A DNA stretch of 64,000 bases from Tillandsia leiboldiana (GCA_029204045.2 CM055081.1:5378696-5442695); one strand, 5' to 3'. Numbered from the stretch's first letter, positions 11,640 through 24,109 are shown. The notes: generated by a model from the sequence alone, not told the origin. Made by a program: numbers and translations.

Positions 11640-14600
11640 TCACACCTCAGCTTTCTTTTCTTTCTTCTTCTTGTCCTTCTTCTTCTTAGTTCCTGCTTCA
11701 ACCGCTTCATTCTCATTTACTTGGTTGCTAGTATCCTCCTCCGCTCCTTCGGAATCTTTTCTCTTCTTCTTCTTCTTTTCTTTTGTGGTGGGTTCCTCTC
11801 CATCTTCTTCAGCTTTTTTCTTCTTTTTCTTTTTGTCCTGTTGGTCTCCTTCGGTTGCAGGGACCTGGTTGATCTCCTCTAAGTCTGCAGCCTCGGCCTC
11901 CGACTTCTTTTTCTTCTTTTTCTTTCTCTTCTCTTCTTCCTGATCTCCTCGAGAAGGAGCCTCCGCAGCCTCTTCATGCTTTCTCTTTTTAGAGAGCTGC
12001 TCATGAGTTGATTCGGTGGGTTGTCCAAGAACTAAATCAGCTGATGGGTTGTAAGTCTGCGTATTCAGAGAGTAGACATTAGTGTAAAGAACTAATATTT
12101 GAAGCTTCTGATTCTCAGACTTTACTACGACTACAATTGAGTTACACGTTGCACTTATGCTATATTTGGATTGAGCAAATGGAAGAAAGAGAAGGGAAAG
12201 GAGAGCAAAAGGAAGAGAAGATAAAGAATAGACATGACTTTTCTCCTATTGTTTGGATTTTGGAAGAGCTTTCAACCATGTTATTTTCTTCCCTTTCTCT
12301 TCACTTTTTGGAGAGAAAGGTGAGTGAGGTTTCGAGTGTTTGGCCTGCCACTCTCTCTTTAGCTTTCTATATGATGAGAAACGATTTTCCAAATTATGAA
12401 AACAAATGGGAGCGAATATAAAACATATTATTCCTCGTGCAAAAACATTAATAAGCCTCCAAGTAGTCCTCTGGACATTGAAAACATAGACAAGCTAGGT
12501 AACAACATACAACAAATGAATTGCATTAAGAAACTCAGATTCATTCAACAGGTCATACGCGCAACTCCTAACTTTGATTAGTTGAAAAAGGAATAACTTG
12601 TCTTCAAAATTTTAAATGCCATATATACCTATTACCTATTGTGGTTATTAGTAGTTCAACACTGCTTATGGTTGTTAGTAGTAGTCCCACCTAAATATTT
12701 ACTTCAAAGAAAATAAATGCCACATAGAGTCTAATAAAAGAAGAACAAAAAACCATTCACCTTTGCAGGAGTAATCAATGGCCCAGCGCCTTTCTTTCGA
12801 TCTTTGTCGTAAGCCTCTATCTTAGGCTTTCCTTTTGTGGAACCAGCAGAGCGGCCCAATTCTCTACCCTCGAGAACCCTAAGACGGGCTTCAAGCTGCC
12901 CAAGTATTGCATGCAAAAGGTATGAATGCATATTTTATACGATGAGGCATCTTAAGTAATATAATTTTCTTCTTTTATATATTAAGCTACCTTGGCTCGG
13001 TTTTCAAGACCGAGACTGTTGTCTGGATTTTCTTCACCTTGATCTTGACCATCATGGAGGGCATCATATCGAATGGCAAGCGCAGTCTTTGCAGCAAGAG
13101 ATCGAGAAATCTTACCCTTATGCTTTGGTGCAGCCTGACCAATTAGGGATGCATGATAGATGAGGCCATATTTCGGCGTTGCGTGCTTTGTTTTTAAAGC
13201 TCTGAATAGCGCCTGCACATCAGATAATCACGACATTTCAAGGTTTAGGCATAAAAAAATTACCTGAGGATCGGAGGAGTTGATCACCACAATTGATACT
13301 CAACTCAATCTAATGTAGCGTGGTGTTAAATTTCATAGGACAAAAAAAAAAAGGGTGTCTCTAACTACTATCAAGTCTAGAAAGGGTTCTCGTTTCATGA
13401 AAAGACAAAAGAATTGCGTTGCAGTGGCTGACCACTGCATCAAAACTTCTTATAATTTTAGGTCATTGCCAGTCAACAACAAATTTGTTAAGATCTCCCG
13501 CTTCTAACAATAGCTCTAATTTTCCAAGCATTCAAGACAAATAACCTGAAATTATCCAAATCTATTATGTGGTGGTCAGGATAATATGTAAGATGGATCT
13601 GAAGTAAATGCCTTAGATTCTTACGACGGGATCAAGAGCAGAGACAAAATGCAAATAATTTCAACTGAAAGCTGGCCACTTCCATCCTGAGATTTACTGC
13701 AAAAGACCGGAGAAAACTGGACAAAGGGGGAAAGGGAAACCACAATTGGCCTTTTATAAATTTCAAGTAAATCTCGAAAGAACCTATTGGCAGCCTCTTT
13801 CAGACTTGGATCTATCTGATTCGGAAAGTAAGTACAAACATAAGTAACTCAATTTAAGATCAAACATGGCTTTTGTCTAATAGAAGGAAAGATTTGTCAG
13901 ATCCACTCAATATTATGAAGATCATTAAAAAAAAAAAAGAAGAACAAAAGTTAAGAGCAGGAAAGCAAAATGATACACAAATAACAAAAGAGGAGAGATC
14001 TCAAAATTACTCAAAAAAAAAGAGGCAGGGCATAGTCAGAGAGCTAGGCCATTCAAGAGTGCTTATAAGAAGGTAGAACTAGGAATGAATTATCCTAAAT
14101 CAGGTTGGGCCTGATTTGATCAGCCTTAGGAATGAATTATAGCTGCAGAATACTACAAGACTGAAAAAGGGACACGCAGCATGAAGAGAAGAGATAGCCA
14201 GAAGAGAGAAAGAAACAATATCTCCTACGTCAGGTTAGATGGGTTATGATGCAAGGATCTGAAATGTATTGACTTGTTAAATTATGTTATCTAATTGTCT
14301 ATTTTCCATGAGCTCAAGCTTATTTAGGTATAAGCCTGAGTAAAAGAAATAGTCTGAAATTCTCAAGCTATCACACTCAATTTGAATTCAATATAACTAG
14401 TTATTCAAAGTTCAGGCATTCAACTCATAGAAAATCTCAGGTCTAGAGAAGGGCGAGAGTATTAGACTAAAAAACGAGAAAGAGGTGGCTTTTAATTGGA
14501 CGAGAGTAGCAAGGCTGAAGGGCAAACAAAAACATGTTTTTGGAGAGAGAGGATCATGCAATGTTGAATGAAGTTCCCCAAATATAAACTTTCATCTCTT

Positions 14601-17600
14601 TAGAAGTTGCATGGCAAAAGATCACAGAGATAAATCATATAAAATGCTCTTAAGGATTATTTCAACATAAGTAACTCAGGATGAAATTAATTGCCAGTCG
14701 CAACACTGGGAACAATGAAATTGGTCAACTTTATGCCACATCCGTTTCTGCTCTCTCCCGCCATTCCTGCTTTTCCAGGTGATGAATGAAAATATTCAAA
14801 TCAAGTATAATATATGAAGAATAAAGGTACAGAATCAGGCATAAATGCCCTCTCCAAAAGAGGTCTGAGCACCTGAATAGTATGTACCATGGGAATATAT
14901 GCATGACACATCACCTTCTGAACCAGAGATGTGTACACTAAATTTTGAAGCTTCTCATGAAGCTCAAAAGATATTTATGTCAATTGGAAATTGAGCTATT
15001 TAACCAAGGCTAGAGCTATGTATAAGCATATTATTCAATTTACAATCATATATGATGCAACTTTAAGCAACCCAAAATAGCACATATGTACGTAGTACAA
15101 CTAGAATGGTTGGTGAAAACAACGCCAACAAGCATACCGCAAAACATTTTCAATATCAAGAATGGGAAACCAAGGTGTCGAATACAAATCATATACCTTT
15201 TCAGCACCAAGAATTTGAATTGTGCTCCCAGGTTGTTTAGCCAAATTTAGCAAACTACCACCATGAGCAATAAGTCGAGCTCCAACAAGTTCCCCTACAA
15301 GAGCAGTTAAATTGGGTGCAATGGTATTCATTCTGCTTTTAAGGTAATCATACAGCTGAGCTCTATATTCTGAGAGAGATAAGACTTGGTCGCACAATTG
15401 TTTAATATTTTCCAAGTCAATCTCACTAATTTCTGTCCCCATTGATAGCGGTGCTGCCACCTTTAGCTCTTTTTCAACTTCTTCTGGCAATATCTGTGAT
15501 AATGAATAAGGTTATCAATAAGAAGCATTTACCAAAAATAACATTCTTTATTACTTAGTTCAGGTGTGGATTGCTTGCCTCAGAAAAATCGAGATTAACC
15601 GTGTTCACCCGATTACCCATCAGCTTAACTACTTTTGCATACTGTATATTGTCCTGTACAATTTTAGCAAGCTCGGGAAAATGCCAACCATACCATTCAC
15701 GAACCCTCATTGCATAAGTATTGAGCTCTTTGTCAAGGTCGTCCAACAAACCAATGGCTTGAATAATCATTGTATCAACCTACAAGGAATCATATTATGT
15801 AAGATTTACAAGTAGTACAATCATATTACATAAGATTTATAAGCTTTAAGCCCCAAAAGCTTATAGCTTCCGGTTGGTGGTTTTAAGAAAAAGCTGCCAG
15901 TGCTTCAAAAAACAGTACTCAGAATGCACTTGTGCAGAAGCCCTAACTAGGCCTACCTGGTCCTCAGTAAAATATGACAGGAACAAAAACAAGTTTTACA
16001 CGCAAAAAGAATTTCTAGTGAGTAAAGAGCTGCATTAGGTACATCAGAACATCAAAATGAAACACACAAGTTTCTACAAGAGCCATAATCCTGTTTTCCA
16101 TCACAAAGCAAACAAAATAACTAGCATAGCATAAATAAGATGAACTGTATACTAACGCCCAATAGCCAAAATGAGCATAAATGGAGATCCACTGGGCCCT
16201 TTCAAAAACAAGTTACAAGAACTTGAAATGATATAGTGGAACACGGTTTGATGGAGGTGTCTATTTTGTCACAAGGAAAATGGAAAAAGAAAAATCACCT
16301 TCTCTGCACTAAATTTCAGCTTATATCTAGATAAACTGTGTGATAATCCCAAGCTCATCGGAGCTAAGTCCTGCACAGCCATCCCAGATATCAGTTCCGT
16401 CAGCTGACTCCTGAGTCCCCTCATCAGCTCCATGACAGTACTGTTATGGAGACAGTCGATTTTCTACAAGAACCATTTACATATAAGCATTACAAATCTG
16501 TGGGATTTAGCATGAATATATGATGAAAGAAAGGTTGCCTAACTGACCAGTTTTTCTTTAATAGAATTTCCAAGCTTGGAATCAGCCACAGCTAATGTTT
16601 CGCCATCACAGTGAACACGTAAAAATTTGCGGAGCGCCTTGCTGGGCTTGCCATCTATCAACAAGGTTGCAGCTGATAGAGCATCGGAAGTGTTCTCAAA
16701 TTTACAGAAGCCTTTCAACTTGACCACCTGAAGCAAAAACATAATTTATAATATGTAAAAACAAAGAACACTATGCAAAGAGGCTATAAGTAAAGCATGT
16801 TTTGCAATGAAAGAGAAACAAAATAAGATAAATAGAGCAATCGAACAAATAAGCAGCTTTAAAAAATTAGGTAGAAAAAGTAGTCCAAGAATTGATCACA
16901 TTTAAAGTAATGAGACGTTATAAGCACAGGAAAAAATAGATCACGGATATCTAACATCTTTCATTGAACTTAATCTATATCACAATGCCATCTCAAAATA
17001 ATTATATTGCTGATATCTAATATGAACTTATTCAAGCAAAACTGCTCTAAAATCTCAAAAATTCAAAAATTTAAATATCATATAAAATAAAATAAAAAGC
17101 AAGGCAACAATAGAATTTACTTGCACAACAGAAATTGACGAGGCAATCATTAGAAGGACAAAGATCTGTGAAATGCAAGCACCAGTAGCAACAGGAAACA
17201 GGGACCTTTTCGAAACTGGCTTATGGTAGTTTTGTTTTTTTGGTCCCTCAAATACTATGGTATGGAAGATTCCTAGGAATTGAATCAAGTTTCAACTCGA
17301 CAATTGTATGTATGGCCGCAGAAAACAAAGATATGGTTAAAAATAAAACTACTACGTTTGTTTGCTTCCGTCTTTTAGAATTAATAAGTTTGCAACTTCA
17401 ATAAGAGAGAATCCCATCTATGGGCGCCTTTAACAAGATTGAAAGGTATACAAAAATAAAAAGAAAAGACCAAAAATGCATTGAATTTGAAAGTTAATAC
17501 TAATTTCTCTAACTAAAAAGAAGCAACGAAAAGAAAAGCCAGCAAAGGCATCCTCGCAGCTAAACATGAAATCACCTTTTTAGCTGATTCTGATGTTGAG

Positions 17601-17805
17601 AATTCCTTCCACAAATCCTGAAACAGTTTATAGGGAAATCAGATGAACACCCAGTCATCAGATAAAATAGTACAATACAACTACAAAAACTCAATCCCAA
17701 ATACGTATAAAGGAACAACTAACTTACGTCAACTTTATCAAGCTTCCCCTCATCTAACACTTTGAATAGGGCAAAGCCCGCGGGGGTTTCGAACAACACA
17801 AGCAT
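11640..17805 (-). CDS. NOP58: NOP58/NOP5, box C/D snoRNP core protein
   Basis: Nine coding exons join in phase: 17805-17728, 17617-17576, 16727-16548, 16463-16299, 15779-15579, 15493-15197, 13212-12991, 12895-12761, 12056-11640, giving 578 aa. The start MLVLFETPAGFALFKV is the family's usual N-terminus. Order: NOP5NT domain (about 1-66), NOSIC region (about 158-212, with GWHFPEL at 186-192), Nop domain (about 250-405, with GELVGARLIAHGGSL at 289-303), then a long KKE tail (441-578) with lysine blocks ending KKKEKKAEV. Human and yeast proteins are near 510-530 aa; the longer tail explains the difference. In the family this nucleolar protein joins NOP56, fibrillarin and the 15.5K protein on box C/D snoRNAs to direct rRNA 2'-O-methylation and pre-rRNA processing. 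All introns are GT-AG except one GC-AG (15578-15494). Reading frame is intact; gene identity is secure. Confidence 0.95.
15494..15578 (-). other. GC-AG intron of NOP58
   Basis: Exon 5 ends ...TCTGAG and the intron begins GCAAGC instead of GT; it ends ATCACAG. The exon protein then continues from DFSE to ILPEEVEKEL, as in other NOP58 proteins. The alternative GT further in would add a stop codon in frame (NPHLN then TAA). The donor context AG|GCAAG is the usual strong context of GC introns. Length 85 nt. Confidence 0.85.
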
Positions 17806-17830
17806 ATCTTACTTGATTCAATCCAAACAC

Positions 17831-18126
17831 CTGAATCACCCACCATAACAGAGTAAACAACATCAATACGATTCATTTCCATCAACCAATCACTGAATCC
17901 AAGTAAAAATAAAGGAAAAAAGAAAACCCTTCAAGGCGTAAAACGTAGGCAACATATGCTACGAAACGAAAACGCCACCAAGCTAAAACTGAAGAATCGA
18001 GGGTTTAGGATTTCATGATCGGAAAATGGGAAAAGGGCATCGGCGACGAAGGCGCAAACGGATTTAGGGTTAGGGTTAGCGTTAGGGTTGTGACGAAGCT
18101 TCAGGAGTAGAAGCTAGGAAACTCAC
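17831..18126 (-). other. Intron in the 5' UTR of NOP58
   Basis: On the minus strand a donor AAG|GTGAGT (18126) and an acceptor GATTCAG|GTG (17831) bracket 296 nt upstream of the ATG. The leader would be spliced from a CT/GA-rich first exon to a 25-nt second piece before ATG. This is predicted from splice signals only. The intron contains the telo-box cluster. Confidence 0.6.
18061..18089 (-). promoter_or_regulatory. Telo-box cluster
   Basis: The minus strand holds three AACCCTAA-type units plus one AACGCTAA variant in direct succession, with another CCTAAACCC nearby at 18001-18009. Telo boxes near the start of plant genes for ribosome biogenesis and translation are known to work with TCP/site II elements. 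Their presence here fits NOP58, but activity is inference. Confidence 0.65.
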
Positions 18127-18360
18127 CTTCTTCCTATGCTTCTTCTTCTTCCTCCTCTTCTTCAACAATGGCGATGAGAGAAAGCGGAGGAGGAGGCGGC
18201 GCTCGAAGAGAGGGAGAGAACAGCGGTAAGGGTTTTAAAGGTCGAGGGTTTAAGAGCTCGGGGAAGGGTTCGTCTCTCAGGGGATGAGGGGCGGATCCGA
18301 CCGTGGGTTTTCGAACCGCTTATCTCAGCCGTTAGATGGATTTCCGCACGTTTTTTTTCT
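18127..18360 (-). promoter_or_regulatory. First UTR exon and proximal promoter of NOP58
   Basis: The part next to the donor is GA/CT-rich leader sequence (18127 to about 18215). Above it are two near telo-box motifs on the minus strand (TTAAACCCTCG and AAAACCCTTAC, about 18222-18252). No clear TATA box is seen. The start site is not determinable. Confidence 0.45.
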
Positions 18361-18495
18361 TAGCATAAAGCCCCCTCAAAACTTTTCCTTTTACAACTTT
18401 GTGCCGGTAAATTTAAATTTATATTTGTGTAAATGACCATCTTTCTCCTGCGTGAATGCTACGTACTGGAGGACCATGTGTGTTTTTAAGTTAAA

Positions 18496-18535
18496 CTAGT
18501 GAAGTACCAGCGCTGCGCCGCGGGTATAATTTTTT
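18496..18535 (-). mobile_element. Helitron 3' terminus (minus strand)
   Basis: On the minus strand the sequence reads a GC-rich hairpin (acccgcggcgcagcgctggt), then acttca, then CTAG|T. This is the mirror of the ends at 9612, 38899 and 40585. The element would extend to higher coordinates; its 5' end is not found. Confidence 0.55.
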
Positions 18536-20887
18536 TAATAAATATTATTTTTTATTTTATACTTTTCGATAAATATTAGCTAACCTACAACATAATCATG
18601 CAGTCCACCAACACAAGTATAGAATAAAAGTAAGGTAAATATAAAAGAACATAAGCAAGCTAAGCAAAAATGACCATCATAATAAGGAACTAAACTTACA
18701 AATAAATAGTCAAAGTATAAAAATAATCATTCATACAAAATAATTACTCACATAAAGTAATCTTTCAAAGCATGAAAATAATCATTAACACAAAATAATT
18801 CCTCACACAAAGTATCCACAAAGTAATTCTTCACAATGTAATTCACTTTACATTTGAAAACTACAGTATCATTTGAAAACTTATAAACTTATAAAAGGAA
18901 TTAAACTTATAAATTGACAATAAAATTCACTTTACATTTGGAAAACCACATCAACATTTACAAATGATTTGCAAAGTGCGCTAACATCCACATTCGAAAA
19001 CTGCAATAAATGGAGGTTGGGCAATATATTTTAGGATTAAATGAATTTTTTTTAGGATCAAATATAGGTTCGGAAACATATTTCTTTTGTATTACTCAAC
19101 CAGGAACAGTTCAGCAGCATCAGAATCAACAGCAGCCGGGAGAAGAAGCAGCATCAGCAGTTGGAAGTACCAATAGTTACAGTGTAAGTAACCTGTATAT
19201 ATATATATATATATATATATATTACATATTCAAGGTAAGTAAGTAATGGAAACATTAGGTAATCTGCCACCGCTAGTCCAGCAGGACAAAAGGGGCGGCG
19301 AGGACATACGGCGGCACAAAATGATAGAAAACCGCAAACAGGAGAAAGTACGAAAGAGCAAAACTAATTAATACAGGGAAAATCATGAGGCAGAGACACT
19401 TGAAACCACTTAAAGAAACAGTGAGGTATATATATGACACTCCAGATCTCATCTTAGTTCTGATAAAAAACCTAATGTGTTCTTTGCAGTGGCATGTATA
19501 TACTTATAACCTCAAGAGATGGCATGTAAACCTAATGCAGATTTCATCCCCATTCAGTATTTATCTATGTTAACATGTTGATGGCATTTGATGGCATTTG
19601 ATGTTGGTGGCTCAACTTGTGATCATATATTTTGTGATCGAAATATAAACCTACTCACCTCGGAAACTTAATAGGCAAAAAAAGAAAAGAAAAAGAGTTA
19701 AACAGAGCTTGCCCTTTGATGCCGCCTTAACTTGTACACTACAATCTCAACTGCGCAGGGCGGGCACATTACCATATTGGTCGCATAGTAACTGAACTTG
19801 AGCTACCTCCAACTGTTAGAATAGACTGTAGGATAAGAATACTTAAACAAAAAAAAAAAAGAACATACTAACCCACATGAAGTGGTCATTTTTTTTTTTT
19901 CTTTTGGCTAAGAAAATATGCAGGTAATCATGCGAGTCTAGAAGCATAACTAATTTTCCACGGAATTGGCCCTAATAAAACCACGAATTACTTCCAACTG
20001 GTTGCTTAAAGAGCAGGCTATTGAAGGCTGAATAGGAAAGAAAGAGGGCAAGGGGAGAGAGGGGATAAGTGCGAGATGCGGGACATCATGTACACCACGC
20101 GGGAGGCAAAAGAGAAGCAAACGGAGAAGAGCAACCACAGAGTAGTGAAGAATATAGATTATCCCAAAATTAATTTGCGAGTAAATAAACTTCAGCATAC
20201 TCAACAATCATCTCCAACTGGTTGCCCAAACAGTTGGCCTTTCAAATTAAGTTGGTTTCTTCTGTATTATCATCATTGCTATAAGAAAACATGAACCGAA
20301 GAACATACTACCTTTTACTCTGTGTGATCATCTTAGTTCTTTATGTTTTACCTCATTCTGATGTAGAAATTAATGCGGATACTTTTTGTAATTATCTTCA
20401 ATAATATAGGGAAATATTAATGCTTGTTTATAACCTTCATAGTAAATTATTTATGAGATAAATACGAAATATAACAGTATTGTTTGTGCAATGTACTGAA
20501 TAAGAGGAAAACACAATAAAAAAATGACATCATGTATTATGCATCATCACAGGTCCAAAAAATAATTAAACAAATAAAAAAGACACGGGAAAACAGGAAT
20601 TTTTAAAGACAACGAAAATGAACTTTTGTTTAGAGTTAAGAATTCAGTTTAAGTATAATTTGAAATATTCATCCCCTCTTTCTAAAGTTAATACACACGA
20701 AAGAAAGATCGGCCCATGTAGGCCTACTTAGAACACCAAAGTTTAGTAGCTGAATTACAATTTTCAGTAAAACTTAAAATCCAAAATATGCCCATTCCCA
20801 ATCCCAATCCCTTAATACAAAAAGGAATCAGGTCCATATTTATAAGTAAAAAGAAGGAAGGAACTGTGACTAAGAGACAAAGCGAGT
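18536..20887. other. Spacer with possible exon fragments
   Basis: Mostly AT-rich DNA without intact genes. Two short plus-strand frames look exon-like. At about 19080-19182 a Q-rich piece (QPGTVQQHQNQQQPG) ends at a good donor (cagt|gtaagt). At 19246-19374 a 42-codon ORF contains RRHKMIENR, faintly like a bZIP basic region. They lie beyond a Helitron end and could be captured fragments. A TA run lies at 19195-19221. No further support. Confidence 0.3.
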
Positions 20888-21421
20888 TTAACTTTCAGAA
20901 GCAGAGCCTTCTTTAGATGGATCCGCTGTAGAAACAGAACAACTCCGACGGAGATGGTTGATGGTCGCACGGCACTCATCGATTGTATGCCGCATTTGTA
21001 CTTGCTCAATTACGAATTTGGCGTTCTCAGCAAGAGTAGAGGCGTAACAATCTTTTAGCACATTGTATTCTTGGCCTAGGTTATTGAACCGAGTCAAGAA
21101 ATCCGCATACTGGACGGTAATGCATCATTGTGCATATTTTTGTACAATATATAGTCCTCATAATTTACATCTTTAATTTGCAAATCGAATTCAAACTTCA
21201 TTTTTTCAATGGCAAAACGGATGGCGTATTCCTTTGCTTTCTCGATATCAGGAGATGGGCAACCCCAGCAACACACAATCTCGACAACGGGACCGACATG
21301 TGCAATTTCTAGCTCTATGTACGCTAGAAACCAAAGTCACCTCACATTGAGAATTTTCGATGCTTAGTTTCTCGGCTATTTCCTCAAGTAATTTAACATA
21401 AGAAAGTTGAACAATGGCCAT
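20888..21421 (-). pseudogene. Broken gene of unnamed family, copy 1 (dsRBD-like + coiled coil)
   Basis: Starting at ATG 21421-21419, the reading runs MAIVQLSYVKLLEEIAEKL, then needs a +1 shift near 21325 to continue (YIELEIAHVGP, VVEIVCCWG, DIEKAKEYAIRFAIEKM, DVNYEDYILYKNM). It needs another shift near 21110 to read the C-terminus (NNLGQEYNVLKDCY ... RHTIDECRATI) to a stop at 20890. The full length would be about 175-180 aa. The N-terminal part has an alpha-beta-beta-beta-alpha rhythm like a double-stranded-RNA-binding domain; the C-terminus looks helical or coiled-coil. The same motifs in the same order occur at 53796-54287. I do not recognise the family; the domain call is inference from pattern, not from a search. 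Confidence 0.6.
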
Positions 21422-22444
21422 GGGAATAATGGTAGTTGAGGACAAAAAATGATGAAGAAAATAAGTAATGAAAAATGGACGATTAGATTTACATTTTCGG
21501 AATAATGGGAAAAAAAAGGAAGAAATAATGATTCGTACACATTAGTACAACAACATTCTTTTTTGCATGTATGGATTAGAGTGTGTGTAAAACATGTGTA
21601 AATTTTTCCATTATTGCTATTTTTTTTTAGGCAAGACGATTGTCCAACCAAGGTATCTTTAGATATAGCGACTCATTTAATTTTTAACCTTTTGCAATGG
21701 AGTTCTCAAATAGCTAACCAAGTCCTATTAAATCCGCACATGAGAACAATACACAATATATTAACTCTCAATATCAACAAAAACAAAATAATGTGTGGAT
21801 TTGGTAGAGTTGAGATTGAGTTTAAGAATTCCTTGAAAGTTAATATACATTATCTTGATATATAGATTTCATTACTATCCATATCTCTTTTAAAGTGTTC
21901 ATCTCACACCCGATTTATTCAATGAATAGAGTATTATTTTACTATGAATGAAGTGATAAGTAAAAAATATCTCAACTCTTAGATGAATAAAATGTAAAAT
22001 ATATATTTTTTAAAGTGTCCAAGTAGTAACACCCTTTTGAATGGGATCTTTTCATTTTTTTTTCCTTTTTTTTTTTGTTTTTTCTCTATTTTCCCAACTT
22101 GTCAAACTTTCATTTGACTAATTTGAGTTATCAGAAATTGAATATTTTATTAAACAATTTCATTAGTTGGAAATAGTTGATTACTAACAAAATTTACATT
22201 TTTTAAAGTGGCGAAGTAATTCAAATTGCAAATTATAAAAGGATTTCTAATGCTACCAACACTACCAAATTCAATTAGATAGTATTCCAGTCACCGACCA
22301 AGAATCCAATTAATAGTATTCCAGTCACCGACCAAGAAGTGGGAGGTTTATTCTCTCGTATGCGAATGTGCTGAAATGATGACTTAGACTCCAGGGCTTC
22401 TTAAAAAAATTATAATATAACTAATTACAGTGTATACTTCTTGA
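21422..22444. other. Gene-free AT-rich spacer
   Basis: No gene is seen. Near 22280-22340 a short direct duplication (tattccagtcaccgacca) occurs twice 34 bases apart. Confidence 0.5.
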
Positions 22445-23852
22445 CACTACAAGAAAATTTATCTTTTGTGGCGAAACTAATGGCCACAATAATATACAAA
22501 TTGGTCACAAAATGCTTATTGTGGCCAAATTAGCTTCGCCACAACGTCGCCACAATAGGACTGTTACAAAAGGTTATTGTGGCCAAAATTTTAATTCGCC
22601 ACAAAAAGCACTATGAATTTGCGGCGATAGAATTCGTCACAAAACTTCTAACCTCCTCTACAAAAGGTTACCATATGGCTACAGATAGTGATTAAAATAA
22701 TAATTAATATTCTAATATTTTGTGGCCAAAATTACTTTTGGCCACAAAAGACATCATATAATTTATGACCAAATATTAAATTGGCCACAATATGTGGTGT
22801 AAATATAGTGGCGAAATTATTATTATTTTAGTGGCCCAACGTTATCGATGGTGACAAATAGTAAATTGAAAAGTAAATATGTGGCGATAATATTTGTCAC
22901 AATTATTTCTTACTATTATTGTGGCCAAAATCTAGTGATGGCCGCAAATACCGCATCGAATTAGTGACGATCATTAAAACACCCCTACCGTAGGTATACG
23001 AAAATTCTGATTAAGATTAATAGTGAAGATAAGTTGAAAATATATAGCTACGAAAATCTTAATAAATGTGTGACCATACAAATTCGCCACAGTTAATTAT
23101 GATTATTTTAGTGGCCCAACGTTATCGATGGTGACAAATAGTGAATTGAAAAGTAAATATGTGGCGATAATATTTGTCACAATTATTTCTTACTATTATT
23201 GTGGCCAAAATCTAGTGATGGCCGCAAATACCGCATCGATTTAGTGACGATAATTAAAACACCCCTACCGTAGGTATACGAAAATTCTGATTAAGATTAA
23301 TAGTGAAGACAAGTTGAAAATAGCCACGAAAATCTTAATAAATGTGTGGCCATACAAATTCGCCACAGTTAATTATTATTATTTTAGTGGCCCAACGTTA
23401 TCGATGGTGACAAATAGTGAATTGAAAAGTAAATATGTGGCGATAATATTTGTCACAATTATTTCTTACTCTTTTTGTGGCCAAAATCTAGTGATGGCCG
23501 CAAATACCGCAATAAATGTGTGACCATACAAATTCGCCACAGTTAATTATTATTATTTTAGTGGCCCAACGTTATCGATGGTGACAAATGGTGAATTGAA
23601 AAGTAAATATGTGGCGATAATATTTGTCACAATTATTTTTTACTATTATTGTGGCCAAAATCTAGTGATGGCCGCAAATACTACATCGAATTAGCGACGC
23701 TCATTACTAAATTCCTACGGTATGTATATGAAAATTTGAGTTTAGATTAATAGTGAGGAAACGTTGAAAATAGCCACAAAAAAGGTTAATATAGTAGAGT
23801 TCATTAATTCGCCACAAAATATTGGCCACAAAAGATCTATTTTCTTGTAGTG
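22445..23852. mobile_element. Non-autonomous CACTA (En/Spm) transposon
   Basis: The left end is CACTACAAGAAAATTTATC and the right end (reverse complement) is CACTACAAGAAAATAGATC, flanked by TGA on both sides (22442-22444 and 23853-23855). These are the terminal inverted repeat and 3-bp target duplication of the CACTA superfamily. Many subterminal motifs of the gtggcc / gccacaa type occur in both orientations, the expected transposase-binding repeats. At 1,408 bp with no transposase frame it is a deletion-type copy. Much of the interior is a tandem array (separate entry). Confidence 0.93.
22831..23700. repeat. Tandem array inside the CACTA element
   Basis: Units start with gtggcccaacgttatcg at 22831, 23111, 23387 and 23561, giving spacings of 280, 276 and 174 bp. 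The units are very similar. The third lacks about 100 bp between accgca and aataaatgtg. Each unit repeats the gtggcgataatatttgtcac motif. Confidence 0.9.
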
Positions 23853-24109
23853 TGAGGTGATATTTGCGGACTCTTTTTTTTTTTTTTTTGAACAGAAAAA
23901 ATTCTACCAGTTTAACTAAATTTATAATTTGGTTAGCTAAAATATATTAAAATAAGAAAAATTAAAATTATGTATAAAAATTGAAGTTGAGAGTTTGCGT
24001 TGCAAAATCGTCGGGGTAATTCTCCGTAAAACATGGGCAACATGATTACTGTGAATAAAATGATCTGAACCATCCATTGAAACAAATAACTGAACAGGTA
24101 TCAGCCTAC

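Noticed and set aside
11604..11943. Plus-strand frames rich in Leu, Phe and Ser
   Set aside because: They are antisense to the lysine-rich tail of NOP58; the T/C-rich complement of AAG codons produces them.
17618..17727. Box C/D snoRNA in NOP58 intron 1 (CTGATGA then CTGA)
   Set aside because: The C-like and D-like boxes are only about 10-12 bases apart, with no room for guide sequence and no terminal stem.
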